A DNA stretch of 64,000 nucleotides, from positions 5,694,112 through 5,758,111 of the forward strand of contig OY755042.1 of the NCBI GenBank assembly GCA_963576565.1, in the 5' to 3' direction. This stretch comes from Aspidapion aeneum. Lineage: Eukaryota; Arthropoda; Insecta; Coleoptera; Brentidae. A program made the translations under genes and the position numbers. The notes beneath the pieces are model-generated. The model worked only from the letters and a program-made list of their open reading frames with translations, did no database searches and was not told the DNA's origin. This document shows positions 48,643 to 61,464 of the stretch, one piece after another (position 1 is the stretch's first letter; each line of letters starts with the position of its first letter).

Positions 48643-49390
48643 GTAATTTTATCTTATAAAAAATATTTCATACTAAGGTTGTCCCTAAATATGGATTTAG
48701 TTTTTAATTTAAGACAATACGCTGAGAAATTACAAAGATCCTTTACAAAACCAAAAAAGGTCTAGTGTGTCAGAGCGCTGATCACAAGTAATTTCAGAAT
48801 TTCTCTTGCCACAGTAGAGGGGTCAAATCCAGGTTATGAAGAAATCGAATGCTGCAGACTAGAGAGTTATTGGAAATGTCAAACTAAGGCCAGCATTAAT
48901 GAGGCAACAACTTTATTTAAATAGTGCTTGGCCTTAACGCGGCCCGGAAACAAGCGGTATTAAAACATGCTTCTTGGTGAATGATTTTGATAGATTTTTT
49001 GTGATATATACACGGTGTCCCATTGAGGATGGCAGCCGGATTTACCTCTGAAACTACTATCGCTACGGCTTCCGAAGAAAAATGGTATAAAAAATCAGGT
49101 CTTGCTAATTCACCTAAAATATTTTTGTTTCTGTGGTTTCTCGCTAGGGGGCAGTAGCAAAATTGCATTTTTGGATGAAACATTTTGAATAACAGACAAA
49201 AATTGTAGTGGATCTTGGGCTGATCTAAATTACTCAGACCTAAATGTAGAGTTTGCGCGCGGAAGCAAGGTCTGGTGTGCGGAATTCTTAATTTTATTTT
49301 TTTTAAATTATTTTTGATCATTGTGAAAAAATTTTTTTGGTACTTGTTGTGGAATAGTTGTAAGTGCAAATTGCAAAAGTTATTAAGTGA
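48643..49390. other. Intron sequence before gag relic
   Basis: Possibly includes 5' non-coding sequence of the retrotransposon whose gag follows; no LTR boundary identified. A 150-codon minus-strand frame here has no recognisable features. Confidence 0.35.
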
Positions 49391-52110
49391 TTGAATGGAT
49401 TATTATTAATTGAAGTTAACAGACTTGATAAAGACAAGGTCAGATATGAACTGATTTGGAGAGGAATCGCCGTTGGGACGGTTGAAGAAATGACAAGCCG
49501 TCTAAAGCGAGCCACGCAAACTAAACGTACTGTAGAATGTGTCCCTTATTTAGATTACCCCCTCCCATTTGCACAAGATCATGCTGCAGTCACAAAGAAG
49601 CTTGACAAGCTAGCCACCGCTGCATTTCTAAAGTTGCAGACCAAGATCAATCATGTATTGCGAAGAATAGAAAATATTGTAGCTAAAACAATTGGTGAGA
49701 AAACCCAACGATGTGAGATACTAGACAGAGCACTATCGCTAGTAGATCACCTCAACTCTCGAACAACTGATACCGTCACTGTTGCTACCAGAGTACTGAA
49801 TAATATAGGAGCCCCGGAAGACAGCGTATCCATGGCTAATCAGTCTCTTTCACATGCTGATTCTTCGCCTGTTTAAAATAATAGTCAGTCTTCGAACTAT
49901 GGAATCAAACCAATTTTACCCCATAAATGGGATTTAAAGTTTTCTGGAACTAAGGGAGGAATGTCGGTCATGGTGTTCTTTAAACGCGTCGAACATTTAA
50001 GAACAGCAAAACATGTAAATAAGCTAACTTTCGTTAACTCTGGCCTTGATTTGTTTGTTGGCACTGCCTATGATTTTTATGAAAAGGTAAGGTCGGAATA
50101 AATAAATTTATAAACGGAATAAATAAATTTATAAACGGAATAAACAAATTTATAAACAAAACTTTTAACTGAAGATAGAGCAGAATTCAATGAAGACGCA
50201 AGAGATAATATAATTAGAACGATGGGATCTCCAGTACGCCTCACAATCTCTGAGGTCAAAAACGTGTGCACAACCTTAAAAAGCGGTAAATCTGCGGGAC
50301 CCGGAAATATCCCAGCCGAACTTATTAAATATGGCACTGAAGAACTGTTTTGAAGAATACGGAATCTTTTCCAAAAATATTTAAATGGAACTGTAGTACC
50401 AACTGAGTGGAAAACGTCATATATATCCACAATACACAAAAAAGGAAGGAAAGATATATGTGACAATTATAGAGGTATATCTGTGACTAGTACGCTAAGC
50501 AGAATATACGGTAAAATAATAAGAAATAAAGTGGAGAGCGAATATACAGACATGGAGGCAGAAGAACAAGCTGGTTTCAGGGCGGGTAGATCGACTTCAG
50601 ATCATCTCTTTTGTATAACTCAAGTTATTGAAAAGAAAATGGCATACGGACAAGAGCTGCATCTGCTTTACGTCGATTTGCAGAAGGCATATGATAGTAT
50701 ACCACTGAATCTACTTTGGAAAGCGTTGGAAAACACAAACATAAGCGTACAACTAATTAAGGCCATCAAAGAGTTATACCGCAATAGTAAGGCAAAAGTT
50801 AAAATAAAAGCAAAACTAACCAAAGGCTTTCAAGTAAATAAAGGTCTTAAACAAGGTTGCTGTATCTCGCCTACGCTCTTTAAAATATACTTGGAACAAG
50901 TCCTTAAAGTATGGAAGAGAAAATGCCAAAACATGGGAATTCCGTTGGACGAAACCACCTTGTATACTTTATGTTTATGTATGTTTAGTAGTGGCTCAGG
51001 ATTATGACCTCGAATATATGGCACGAAAACTAATAGACGAGTACAATAAGTGGGGACTAGAGGTTAATCTCAATAAGACAGAGTATATGTGTATCGGTGG
51101 AATGAAACAGGATCTAATCTTAAATACCGGGCAGCGAATTCAGTCCTGTGATGAGTATAAATACTTTTTAGGTCTAAAAATTACAGCTGATGGAACACTA
51201 GACAAAGCTACAAAAGATCGAAACGTACAAGGAAGAAAAGCAATAACTTTATTAAATGGTATAATTTGGGACCAAAGTATATCAAAACATAACAAAAAGC
51301 TTATATATAACACCATTGTAAAAAGTATTATTACATACGGCTCAGAAGTATGGCCAATCAAGGATAGAACAGAAAAAATGCTTTCCGCTACGGAGATGGA
51401 CTATTGGAGAAGAGCAGCAGGGAAATCAAAAAGAGAAAGAGTCACAAATCAAAGAATAAGAGAAATTATGACAGTGGGTGAACGTACTTTAGTGGATGAT
51501 ATAAGAACAAAACAACTGGTGTGGTACGGACATGTACAAAGAATGAATGATGAAAGACTACCTAAACAAATACTACAATGGAAACCAACTGGCCGAAGAA
51601 AACGAGGACGGCCAAGGAGAAGCTGAAGAGAAGGAATAGACAGTGAAATAAGAATAAGAGGCCTAGATGATGAATTATGGGCAAACAGAAACCAGTGGAG
51701 ATTGGGTATCGGAAGACGTAGAACGTTGTGAAACCGATAAATATATATATAAACAAAACTAACAGCCCTCTCATTCTCCAGAACTATTGTTAGAAGATAT
51801 CAAGAGAAGAACGCAAGAACCAGAAGAGAATATAGGAACTAATTTGGCCATTATGAATAAATATTTTCAGAGACTGGCATGCCCTATTAGTGAAGAAGCT
51901 AAGCTGGCAATTTGATTGAGAATGCTGAATGCTGATGAAATTTCATCAATTGCTGTACTGAAGCAAAAGTGCAAGACCATAGAAGCACGCAGACAGTGAG
52001 TATAACCACCTCTAGTTCTTCGAACCAGCCTCACGGTCACAGCATTTTCAGTCTACATCGTCCTCGAGAGATTGCTTGCTATAAATGTGGTCAAGTATCG
52101 AGCTATTGGT
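49391..52110 (+). mobile_element. LTR-retrotransposon gag relic, split by an RTE insertion
   Basis: Frame 49391-49876 plus continuation to about 50095 reads KVRYELIWRGIAVGTVEEM, then a coiled-coil-like part, then KWDLKFSGTKGGMSVMVFFK and RVEHLRTAKHVNKL. After the insertion, 51761-52110 gives ELLEDIKRRTQEPEENIGTN, then LAIMNKYFQRLACP and a C-terminal IACYKCGQ resembling the start of a CCHC knuckle (reached by a frame change). This is the gag layout of insect Ty3/gypsy-type elements. Stops and frameshifts make it non-functional, and no pol was found next to it. Three 21-bp tandem repeats (50095-50157) adjoin the insertion. Confidence 0.75.
50164..51748 (+). mobile_element. RTE-type LINE, subfamily B copy 1 (defective)
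   Basis: 5'-truncated. Frames 50483-51007 and 50991-51626 cover the RT. It shows VTSTLSRIYGKIIRNKVESE, AGFRAGRSTSDHLF, YVDLQKAYDSIP, and the tail [20 protein letters not shown] plus GRRKRGRP. A UGA at about 50352 breaks the frame. The region of the FADD catalytic box is replaced by a small indel, so the active site is lost. A 12-bp duplication ATAAACAAAACT at 50152-50163 and 51749-51760 shows insertion into the gag relic. Its close relative at 59832-61464 is intact at these positions. Confidence 0.88.
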
Positions 52111-53493
52111 TGTATTTCGTCTGGTAAGATAATTTGTTTTGGTTATCGAAGAAAAGTGTTTACCATACCATTCCTGTCCAACCTGCAGTAATAAGTCAGA
52201 GGCTCTCTTAGGATTTCGGCTTAATGGTCCGTAAGACCAAAGCCCGATATTTAGACCTGTTTTAGACTTTATATTAAAAAACGAAAGGCCACATCTTGAC
52301 GTTTATTTCAGATAGAGGTTACATGAATTTAAATTAGGACCGTCCAATACTAATTACGAAACTCAGCTGGTCCTTTAATGAAACTAAATTTACCGCAATT
52401 GTTTAAAACATTAACTGGCCATAGGTTCTGAACTGAAACTACATTTAACAGATCATAATTTACTATCATTATTTGTGAATAATAGTTGTACAAAAACAAA
52501 GATTGCTAAAACTAAAGTCACATTATTAACGTAACCCGAGTCGCTAAGTTAGTTAAGTCCGCATTAAAATAATTAAGTGACTACACCAGTAATGTAAACG
52601 TACCGACTAAATTATAAATAATTTAAAAAAACACCCAATTGCAAAATTTACTTGTCAGTACTAGTCCGATTTTTGATTCCCAACCCAAGGTCTTTATACT
52701 TTTACACAGATTGCCTACAGAATTTCACCAGTCATGTGAACTTAACTGGACCACTGTAGCTCCGTCATCGGGTTTCCGTACAACAAATGGTTTAAGGCAA
52801 CCCAGTGACATAGAATTTTTAATCTGATTACAGTTGGCTACTCAGTTCTGTAGGTAACCTATGTAAACGTTGTTCCCAACCTACATATTTACAAAACAAA
52901 ACATTGCCGAAATAGCCTATCTATTTCTTTTTTCCCAATTAAACTAAACTAAAGGGACCCACCTACGTGAGTAGTTATTGCAAGAACTATCCCGAGAGTC
53001 AACAAATAATGGATACGATTCTTACAACAATAAAATCAAGGTAAGTAGTTAATTTTCCAGTTCCAAAAGAGCTTTTAACTGTGAAATCACTAGTGACAAA
53101 GTGCTTTTCTTTTTAAAGAGTACCTCTGTGCAATTAAAAAAGATCCACAGAACGAGAAACCAGACTTTTCGCCAAAGCTATGGGGGAACGTAAATAATGT
53201 TAACCCGTGAGTGCTTGAGCTGTAGTTAATCAGCATAACAAAAGAGACAAAATTACGTAGTAAGTTTAGTAAAAATAAAATCAAATTTCGCGTTAAAAAA
53301 CAACTGTGTACTACTTATTTTAAAAACGTCAGGTTCCCGTCGGTCCCTCTGTACTTTGATATATTCAGACGTTTAAGGACATGCAAGGAATGCCTCAGGT
53401 ATGATGCTGGGACCGGATGTGGCAGTAAAAATATTTGTTGGGATGGTCTCACATGACAAAAAGCACACAGACTTGACAGCCAACTAAAAATTG
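52111..53493. other. Intron, 1.4 kb without recognised gene
   Basis: Possibly further decayed retroelement sequence following gag, but no pol motif can be read in any frame. Confidence 0.35.
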
Positions 53494-55940
53494 ATAGGGC
53501 TGTCTAACAAAACATATGATCAAATCCAAGATGTCTTCCATAGGACAAACAAACCGATTTCCCATAAGCCGTAATGTTAACAAAAACGTAAATTTTACAA
53601 AAACGACAAGAGCTTTGGTCCAAAAAATTAATCAGTTTTAAGATCGGATCCTTTGTGCATATGGGAAAAATGCGTTTTTCTTAAAAATATTAAACTAAAG
53701 CGAGAAAATCTGAAATAAAAGGGACCATGTTTTCTTCAAAAAACTAGGTTATGTTTTTGTTTATTTAGTTTTTTTTTACTTTTTTTCTAGTTTTTTTACT
53801 TATTTTGAATTATTACATGGGCGCACCAAGGGGGCGGGGGGCTAGGGGCCCGGACCCACCCAAACCACATATTTTTTTAAATATTTTCCATATATTTCAT
53901 GAATAAACAGAAAAAATAGCATAAAGTACAACATCATGAGACTTCTGGGGGCCCCCCAAAGATATCGGGCCCCCAAAGGTTTCGGGTCCCCCCAAGACAT
54001 ATTTCTGGGTGCACCACTGATTATTATGTTAAGTTTTTTGCTGTTGTGAATTGTGGCAGCGGAAGAAGTAATGATAATGTCAGTTTTCATTGAATTTGAA
54101 GTTTTTTGACCAATGAATCAATGAACTATCAGCCCAAGGTAGGGGAAAGTGGATAAGTAGTTCTATTCAAAGAGCTCACTTCAAGGCTCACTTAACAGAG
54201 ACGAAATTGAAATAGACTAAACTTTTCTCATCAGATTCAGGTTTTCTATTAGGATCTTTTGTTGTACTTGACTAAACCTTTTGCTAACTAATAGGCCTTC
54301 TATAGCATTAAACTGTGAAAAATATTTCACTATGATTTTTAGGTTTAGACAAAGTTTAATTGTGTTAACCCTCCAGTAGTGACATGAAAAAGAGGCACAA
54401 CTTATAGGTAGGTCAGTCCAACAGATCAATATGCACATATGAATTCCAACCGAGGTTGGTCAAGCAAACTTCTAATAAGTACTTTACAAAATATGTTTAT
54501 TTAAAAAAATATAAATAAACATTATATAAAAAAATGCAAAATTAAAATACAGTTTTTCCTTGTCATTGGCCTCACACACTGTACATCATCATATGTTTTT
54601 CCATGAACTATAATACATAGGGCTTAAGTACAGTCAAACCTAAGGTTCATCAGCTCACAACAGTACTGTTCAAATTTTAAAAGAGTACAATATTCGCTGT
54701 TTTTCTTGTGGTCATCAAAATTAACAAAGATGACTTTTTTTCCATCTATTTTTTGATGCCAATTTTTTTTGGTAATAAGCTCAGAACACCAACATAGAAA
54801 TTTCACAACAGGACTTGTAGTAGGTCCAGTCAGATGCTATACAAATTTTACGGTGTATAAGTCTCAGGTGTCAAAAAGCATGGAAATAAAGGAAAATTTA
54901 ATAAGGTTTAAAATAGTTTAAGATAAAAAGAGGTTTGAGTTAGGGAGATTGTCAAATTCACCAGTTTATTCTAAACTGTTTTGAGGTCTGTAAAATAAAT
55001 ATTTATTACAGAAAAAAAAAACTTTGATGATACAGGACTCTACTGGACACTATACAGGACGCTACACTACCAAGAGTTTATTTATTAGTTCTATAGGATG
55101 GTGTACAAATTTGGTTCAGCTCATTACCCACACTTTAACCTCATATTGTTTTCCTTTTCTTTCTTCTCTAGACCCTTTTTTCAACCATAATTTTTCAACC
55201 GATTTGGATCATTGGTGTATTCTAGTTTTGAAAGTTGCTTGCCTAGAATAGTAAAAAAATCATAGTGAAGTATTTCTTACAGTTTATCACAATTCTATGT
55301 TACATTTCTGCAAAAGGTCCACTCGAGCACAAAAAAAGATCCCAATAGAAAATGTTGCCAAAATGGCAGTTACATATTTATCCAAAACAAACCTGACAAA
55401 AAACTTTCGAATATTTCAATTTATCCTCTGTTAAGTCAGGTAATAGAGTACTTATCCACTTTCTTTTCCCTTCTTTGAGCTGATACCAGTTCATTTAAAT
55501 TAAGATGATTTTTTAAGGTCAAAATACTTGGCATTCCATCAAAACTAACATTATCAAGATCTCCCCAGCTGCCACAATTCATAACAGCACAGAAACTAAT
55601 AATAATGATTCAAAATGAGTAAAAAACTGGAAAAAAAGTTAAAAAAAACAAAAGTAAATAAAAACATAACCTGACTTTTTGAACAAAACAAGGTCCCTTT
55701 TATTTGAGATTTACTGGCTTTAATTGATTTTTTTTAAGAAAAACGCATTTTTCCCATGTGTACAAAGGGTCAATACTTAAAATAGCATCTTTGTTGTAAA
55801 TTAAATCGTTTCACTTTTTTTTTAAATTACGTTTTTGTTAACATTGCGGCTTATGGGAAAACGCTTTGTTTGTCCTATGGCAACCATCTTGGATCGAAAA
55901 ACAGCTGATCGTAACAGTTCGTTAGACAAGCTAATTGTAA
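53494..55940. mobile_element. Foldback element, 2.4 kb with long inverted arms
   Basis: The left arm from 'ctgtctaacaaaac' (about 53500) and the right arm ending 'cgttagacaag' (about 55930) match inversely over several hundred bases. Shared words are CCATAGGACAAAC and TCCAAGATG near the ends, then AAAAATGCGTTTTTCTTAAA and ATAAAAGGGACC further in. 'gtggataagta' and its inverse near 54150 and 55450 show the arms reach deep into the element. The unique centre (about 54200-55430) has no readable transposase. Confidence 0.7.
53816..54019. mobile_element. hAT-type MITE, diverged copy nested in foldback arm
   Basis: The right terminus is GTGCACCACTG and the left terminus is a decayed CATGGGCGCACC. 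ATTATTA is repeated at 53809-53815 and 54020-54026. Inner parts ('tattttccatatatttcatg' and GGGCCCCC runs) match the hAT MITE at 48175-48354. The mirror arm lacks it, so it inserted after the foldback formed. Confidence 0.75.
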
Positions 55941-56192
55941 TAGGAGGTTATGAACTCTTCGGCTAACGTGTTAAAATCTAGAAAGGACCATTAGCTTAAT
56001 AACTCGTCTGCGTGTTGCAACAGTGTTGAATAAATTTCGTGTGTAAATTTGTCAAAAATAAATTCCTCTGGCATTAAATGTTAAGAGCATTAAGGTTTCC
56101 GATTACTCTCTAATATGAGAAACCAAAAGTGCCAAATGTAAAAATAACGACTACTAAAAAACGACACTTACATTTGTTTGTATTTCTTTTAG

Positions 56193-56426
56193 GTTCTCGT
56201 AACTGAAGGTCGCTGCGACTTCGATGCAAACAAAAACTGCATTAAAAAAATAACCTGTATATATCAAGGTCATAAAATTCACATTTATCGCGACAGTAGA
56301 AGAAATCGTTTGGCGTTCAGCATAGACAAGGAGAGAATGCAACTACATGACCTTCCAAGTTGGATTCAAGTTACAGAATCACCAGTCAAAGACTTGACAT
56401 TGGTTTTAATAGAATCCCAACTTGAG
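56193..56426 (+). CDS. Host gene exon 11: middle of second vWD domain
   Basis: The acceptor is 'gtatttcttttag' and the donor GTAAGT at 56427. Phase 0 in and out. It continues exon 10's HVWQ with VLVTEGRCDFDANKNCIKKI, then TCIYQGHKIHIYRDS, LPSWIQVTESPV and LTLVLIESQLE. The W-Q-V-L-V-T-x-x-x-C-x(7)-C motif and the alternating strands are the central part of a vWD domain. It is the largest exon in the window (234 bases). RLAFSIDKERM is typical of the I-x-V-x-K-x-x strand. Confidence 0.92.
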
Positions 56427-56654
56427 GTAAGTGTATAAGCCTTCTGCGTTTTCTGGTGTTTTGTTATGATTTTTATAAATAAATATTACTTTTTTTCTTA
56501 CTTTTTAATATTTCATATATTTCCAATATTTCCATACATTTCCAATGTTTTAGAAAATATTTCCGAAAATATATTTTAGGAAATTTTACAACACTAAATA
56601 CGAGTTACCCTGTGAAATGCTCCAGGTCTTCTGAAAAGATCTTTGGGAAAAATT

Positions 56655-57219
56655 TGTGTGATTTTCATTTGATTTGATTCTAACCACATGAAAATAGAAA
56701 GTTTCAAAAACCTAACCTAACGAAACCTAATCAAATCTAACCGCGTACTTGCCGAACCAAAGCAAACTGAACCAATAGTTTTTTTCAAAAAAAAACTTTC
56801 CTGACTTCCTACCCAGGATCCTAGAGTGAATCCGAACCGAACCGAACCTATCCAAACCTAACCATACCCAAATAAACCTAATTAGCAGTGTTGTAGTTTA
56901 GTTTGGTTAGGTTAGGTTTGGTTCGGTTTGGTTTGGTTTGGTTCGGTTCGGATTCACATCCTCTAGGATCCCGGGTAGCAAGTCAGGAAAGTTTTTTTTT
57001 GAAAAAAATTATTGGTTTAGTTTGCTTTGGTTCAGTTTGGTTAGATTTGATAAGGTTTCGTTAGGTTAGGTTTTTGAAACTTTCTATTTTCATGTGGTCA
57101 GAATCAAGTGAAAATCACCCTGTTCATACTATTGTAATACATGAGGTAAATAATATTAGTAGATCTGCCCATGCGGAAGTCAGGGAGCCATAGTGAACCT
57201 GGTAGGGCTAGTGTCTTGT
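56655..57219. mobile_element. Foldback family D, copy 3 (diverged)
   Basis: Inverted arms with GGTTAGGTTAGG/CCTAACCTAACG runs as in copies 1 and 2. The right terminus is GTGTCTTGT; the left outer part has diverged or been lost. Its right end lies only 33 bases before exon 12, so it supplies sequence close to the splice acceptor. Confidence 0.72.
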
Positions 57220-57252
57220 CATTATATTTGGGTTATCATAGTGCAAATTTAG

Positions 57253-57436
57253 GTTGTCATTCAATATCCAACCCTCGGCACTACAATTCGAGTACCATCA
57301 CACAAGTACGCAGGTGCTGTAGAAGGTATATGTGGGGACGGAAATGGCAATAGCGACAATGACCTGGTTGGGCCGAACGGCAAATTAATTACAAATATCG
57401 ACGATTTCATTCTAAGTTGGTTGTTTGAATTACCAG
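57253..57436 (+). CDS. Host gene exon 12: end of second vWD domain
   Basis: The acceptor is 'tgcaaatttag' and the donor GTAAGA at 57437. Phase 0 in, phase 1 out. It reads VVIQYPTLGTTIRVPSHKYA, then GAVEGICGDGNGNSDNDLVG, then PNGKLITNIDDFILSWLFEL. The V-x-G-I-C-G-x-x-N-G-x-x-x-N-D motif closes the vWD core, followed by the W-containing connector to C8. The acceptor's pyrimidine tract is weak, and the upstream 33 bases separate it from a foldback element. Confidence 0.92.
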
Positions 57437-57934
57437 GTAAGAATAGTCAGTTTTTGTACCTATTCTATTAGGCATAGTAAAAAAAATGTTATCTTCAATT
57501 TAAATACTAAAAGTGAAACTAAAAAAAACAAATATTAAAGTCACAAAAACAAGTTACACACTCACCCAACCGTGAATACATATATTCCAGGTCCCCGTTT
57601 TTATAAACAAAAGTGTACTTATTTTTTGTAAAAATATGTATAAAGAAAATTTTTATTAAATTAAAAAAATGGCTCCGACCTACCTAAATACGACTCTTGC
57701 AAAGATTCGTATCCTAAAGATCCTTAATATGCACATATTATTTAAAATAAATACACCAAGTTTAACCCGAGGAGTGATCAGCTGAACCAAATTTTTACAC
57801 CATCCTACAGGACTTTTAAATAAATCCTGTGTAGTCCAGTGTAGTCCTGTAGACAATTTCTGTACACCTACTGTTGGCTGCTGATCGCCCGTCGGTTTAT
57901 CTAATTTTTTTTGAGATAAAGCCTTTTGTGAAAA
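57437..57934. other. Intron sequence, nothing recognised
   Basis: AT-rich spacer before an old hammerhead-repeat copy. Confidence 0.35.
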
Positions 57935-58104
57935 AGTTAAGAAGTACCCGTGAGTTTAAAAATCAAACAAGTTGTCATGGCTTATCGGGTAAAAAGAAAT
58001 TTTTGCTCGAAAGCTTATACTCACTGGGGTCCCAGCTCTAATGGACACCTAACAAGTGTTTAGGGTTAACATGTCCTCCTTGTGAGACTCCTCAGAAAAC
58101 GACT

Positions 58105-59385
58105 TGGTCAATGTGTGTGCTGTAATAAAACCCATCATAGAAAAACAAGAAATTATTCCATCTCATCAGTTTGGTTTTCGAGACAAGCATTCCACGATAG
58201 ATCAAGTACACAGAAATACTAATATAATAGAAAAGGCACTAGAAGAGGGAAAAGTTTGTTCTGCAGTTTTTCTAGATGTAGCACAAGCATTTGACAAAGT
58301 GTGGCATGAAGGCCTTAATTTTAAACTAAAACGGTTTCTGCCAAAACAATATTCGGATATTTTGGAATCATACATATCTGATTTTAGAGTAAAACAGGAA
58401 GACTCATACTGAAATTTAAGAGAAATTCAAGCAGGCGTGCCCCAGGGTAGCGTACTAGGCCCTTATCTATACTTATTATTCACTTGTGATATCCCAAAGC
58501 CAGAAAATTGTCACTTAGTAACATTCGCCGATGATACTGGTTTATTGACGGTAGAAAAATCTATTGAAAAATGCATAGAAAAACTTCAGGATGCAGTCAC
58601 CCAAGTTCACAGTTGGACCACAAAGTGGCGAATAAAATTAAATGAAACCAAATCAATTCATGTTGATTTTACAAACAAAAATATAAATCACATACAAATA
58701 ACAATTAACAACATTCCAGTCCATATTCGAATCAGGCAAAATATCTAGGTATGACACTTGATGCCAAATTGCGCTGGAAAGCACATGTTAAGGAAAAAAA
58801 GAAGAACTTGAGATAAGGTATAGAAAAATGAACTGGCTAATTGGAAGGAAGTCCAATTTAACAATTCATAATAAGTTACTGCTTTATAGACAAATACCGA
58901 AACCAGTATGGACATATGGTATTCAAATATGGGGTTGTGCTAAAGAGAGTAACATTCTAGTTGTACAGAGATTTCAAAATAAAGTATTAAGAAACATTGT
59001 GAATGCACCTTAGTACGTTCGAAATAGTGACCTGCATCGAGATCTAAAAATCGAAACTGTAGCAGAGACCATCGGCGTGTGAATGTGGAAGCAATTCAGC
59101 TTCTAGACAATACCATGCTAGTTCGAAGACTAAAAAGAGTGAAGCCGTTTGAGCTAGTAAACTAAGTGAATTACACATAAAACAAAATAATGCTATAAAC
59201 ACAACACAATTGTGAGTTACAGACTAAACAAAGCGGGGAGAACTGTTGAGTGAACCCTAAGTTTAAATCTGACTTTTCTAGTAAATTAAGTTAAAACAAA
59301 ATTGCTAATTAGTCTTACTGACTAGATTGTAATACAAAAAACACAGTGTGTTTGACAAATAAAAAATAAAAAAAATTTTACGTTT
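58105..59385 (+). mobile_element. Jockey-type LINE, 5'-truncated, defective
   Basis: Frame 58104-58412 reads HQFGFRDKHSTIDQVHR and then AVFLDVAQAFDKVWHEGLNF. Frame 58437-58748 has PQGSVLGPYLYLLFTCDIP and the catalytic TFADDTGLLTV. Frame 58828-59013 continues with the thumb/connection (YGIQIWGCAKESNI, QNKVLRNIVNAP). Several stops separate them. The element ends in an A-rich stretch (AAATAAAAAATAAAAAAAA near 59359-59377), as expected for Jockey. It is inserted in the old hammerhead repeat; the target duplication is not clear. Confidence 0.8.
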
Positions 59386-59831
59386 ATAGTCAGAAAACCA
59401 AACAGTCCAACCCGCAAGGGGTGCCACCTTTCAAAATATAAGAGAAACTAGAATCAATATCGATGAAAACCTTGGTTGAAAAGAAAAATAATCCATTTCA
59501 GGTCAGATCAACGCCGATTAGCGTTTTTACCCGTCTTCAAGACGTCAGCGTCAATTTTATGCAAAATAAATGCAAACAAACGAAAATTTTAGTACCCGTA
59601 AATGTAAAAATCAAACAAGTTTTCGTGGTTAATCGGGCAAAAATAAGTTTTTGTTTCTCTCATATTTTTCCGTGGGTAGCTTGAAAGCTTAACCTCACGG
59701 GGGTTGAAGATCTAATGGACACCTAATAAGTGTTGGCAGTTAACTGTTTCGTCGTTATGGATTCCTTAGAACACTGCTTGATCAATGTGACACCCTTGCG
59801 AAATTAATTAGCCCGTTTTATCTCTCATTCT

Positions 59832-61464
59832 GATGAGCATTTGGGATGAGCATTTTAAAAAACTTTTAACTGAAGATAGAGCAGAATTCAAGGAAGACGA
59901 AAGAGACAATATCATTAGAACGATAGGATCTCCAGTACCCCTCACAATATCTGAGGTCAAAAACGTGTGCAAAACCTTAAAAAGCGGTAAATCTGCCGGA
60001 CCCGGAAATATCCCAGCTGAACTTATTAAATATGGCACTGAAGAATTGTTTTGTAGATTACGGAATCTTTTCCAAAGATATTTAAATGGAGCTGTAGTAC
60101 CAACTGAGTGGAAAACGTCATATATATCCACAATACACAAAAAAGGAAGGAGAGATGTATGTGACAGTTATAGAGGTGTATCTGTAACTAGTACGCTAAG
60201 CAGAATATATGGCAAAATAATAAGAAATAAAGTGGAGAGCGAATATAAAGATATGGAGGCAGAAGAACAAGCTGGTTTCAGGGCGGGTAGATCGACTTCA
60301 GATCATCTCTTTTGTATAACCCAAGTTATTGAAAAGAAAATGGCATACGGACAAGAGCTCCATCTGCTTTACGTAGATTTGCAGAAGGCATATGATAGTA
60401 TATCACTAAATCTACTTTGGAAAGCGTTGGAAAAGACAAACATAAGCGTACAACTAATTAAGGCCATCAAAGAGTTATACCGCAATAGTAAGGCAAAAGT
60501 TAAAATAAAAGCAAAACTAACCAAAGGCTTTCAAGTAAATAAAGGTCTTAAACAAGGTTGCTGTATCTCGCCTACGCTCTTCAAGATATATTTGGAACAG
60601 GTCCTTAAAGTCTGGAAGAGAAAATGCCAAAACATGGGAATTCCGTTGAATGAAACGACCTTGTATACTTTATGTTTCGCCGATGATCAGATAGTGGTGG
60701 CTCAGGATTATGACGATCTCGAATATATGACACGAAAACTAATAGAAGAGTACAATAAGTGGGGACTAGAGGTTAATATCAATAAGACAGAGTATATGTG
60801 TATTGGTGGAACGAAACAGGATCTAATATTAAATACTGGGCAGCGAATTCAGTCCTGTGATGAGTATAAATACTTGGGTCTGAAAATTACAGCTGACGGA
60901 ACACTAGACAAAGCTATAAAAGATAGAAACGTACAAGGAAGAAGAGCAATAACTTTATTAAATGGAATAATTTGGGACCAAAGTATATCAAAACATAACA
61001 AAAAGCTTATATATAACACAATTGTAAAGAGTATTATTACATACGGCTCAGAGGTGTGGCCAATCAAAGATAGAACAGAAAAAATGCTTTCCGCTACGGA
61101 GATGGACTATTGGAGAAGAGCAGCAGGGAAATCAAAAAGAGAAAGAGTTACCAATCAAAGAATAAGAGAAATTATGACAGTGGGTGAACGTACTCTAGTG
61201 GATGATATAAGAACAAAACAACTGGTGTGGTACGGACATGTACAAAGAATGGATGATGGAAGACTACCTAAACAAATATTACAATGGAAACCAACTGGCC
61301 GAAGAAAACGAGGAAGACCAAGGAGAAGCTGGAGAGAAGGAATAGATAGTGAAATAAGAATAAGAGGCCTAGATGATGAATTATGGGCAAACAGAAACGA
61401 GTGGAGATTGGGTATCGGAAGACGTAGAACGTTGTGAAACCGATAAATATATATATATATATAT
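59832..61464 (+). mobile_element. RTE-type LINE, subfamily B copy 2, RT frame intact
   Basis: One uninterrupted 534-codon frame (59833-61437). It contains a partial linker (KSGKSAGPGNIPAELIKYGT), RT motifs DSYRGVSVTSTLSRIYGKII, AGFRAGRSTSDHLF, YVDLQKAYDSIS, NKGLKQGCCISPTLFKIYLE and CFADDQIVVA, and the C-terminal [20 protein letters not shown] and RRKRGRPRRSWRE. Both catalytic Asp residues of FADD are present. The N-terminal endonuclease is missing because of 5' truncation. The tail is a (TA)n run after CCGATAAA. A 12-bp duplication ATCTCTCATTCT lies at 59820-59831 and 61465-61476. This is the youngest LINE in the window; alone it lacks endonuclease. Confidence 0.92.

Noticed and set aside
48917..49369. 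150-codon minus-strand frame
   Set aside because: No domain or motif; more likely non-coding sequence near the retrotransposon gag.
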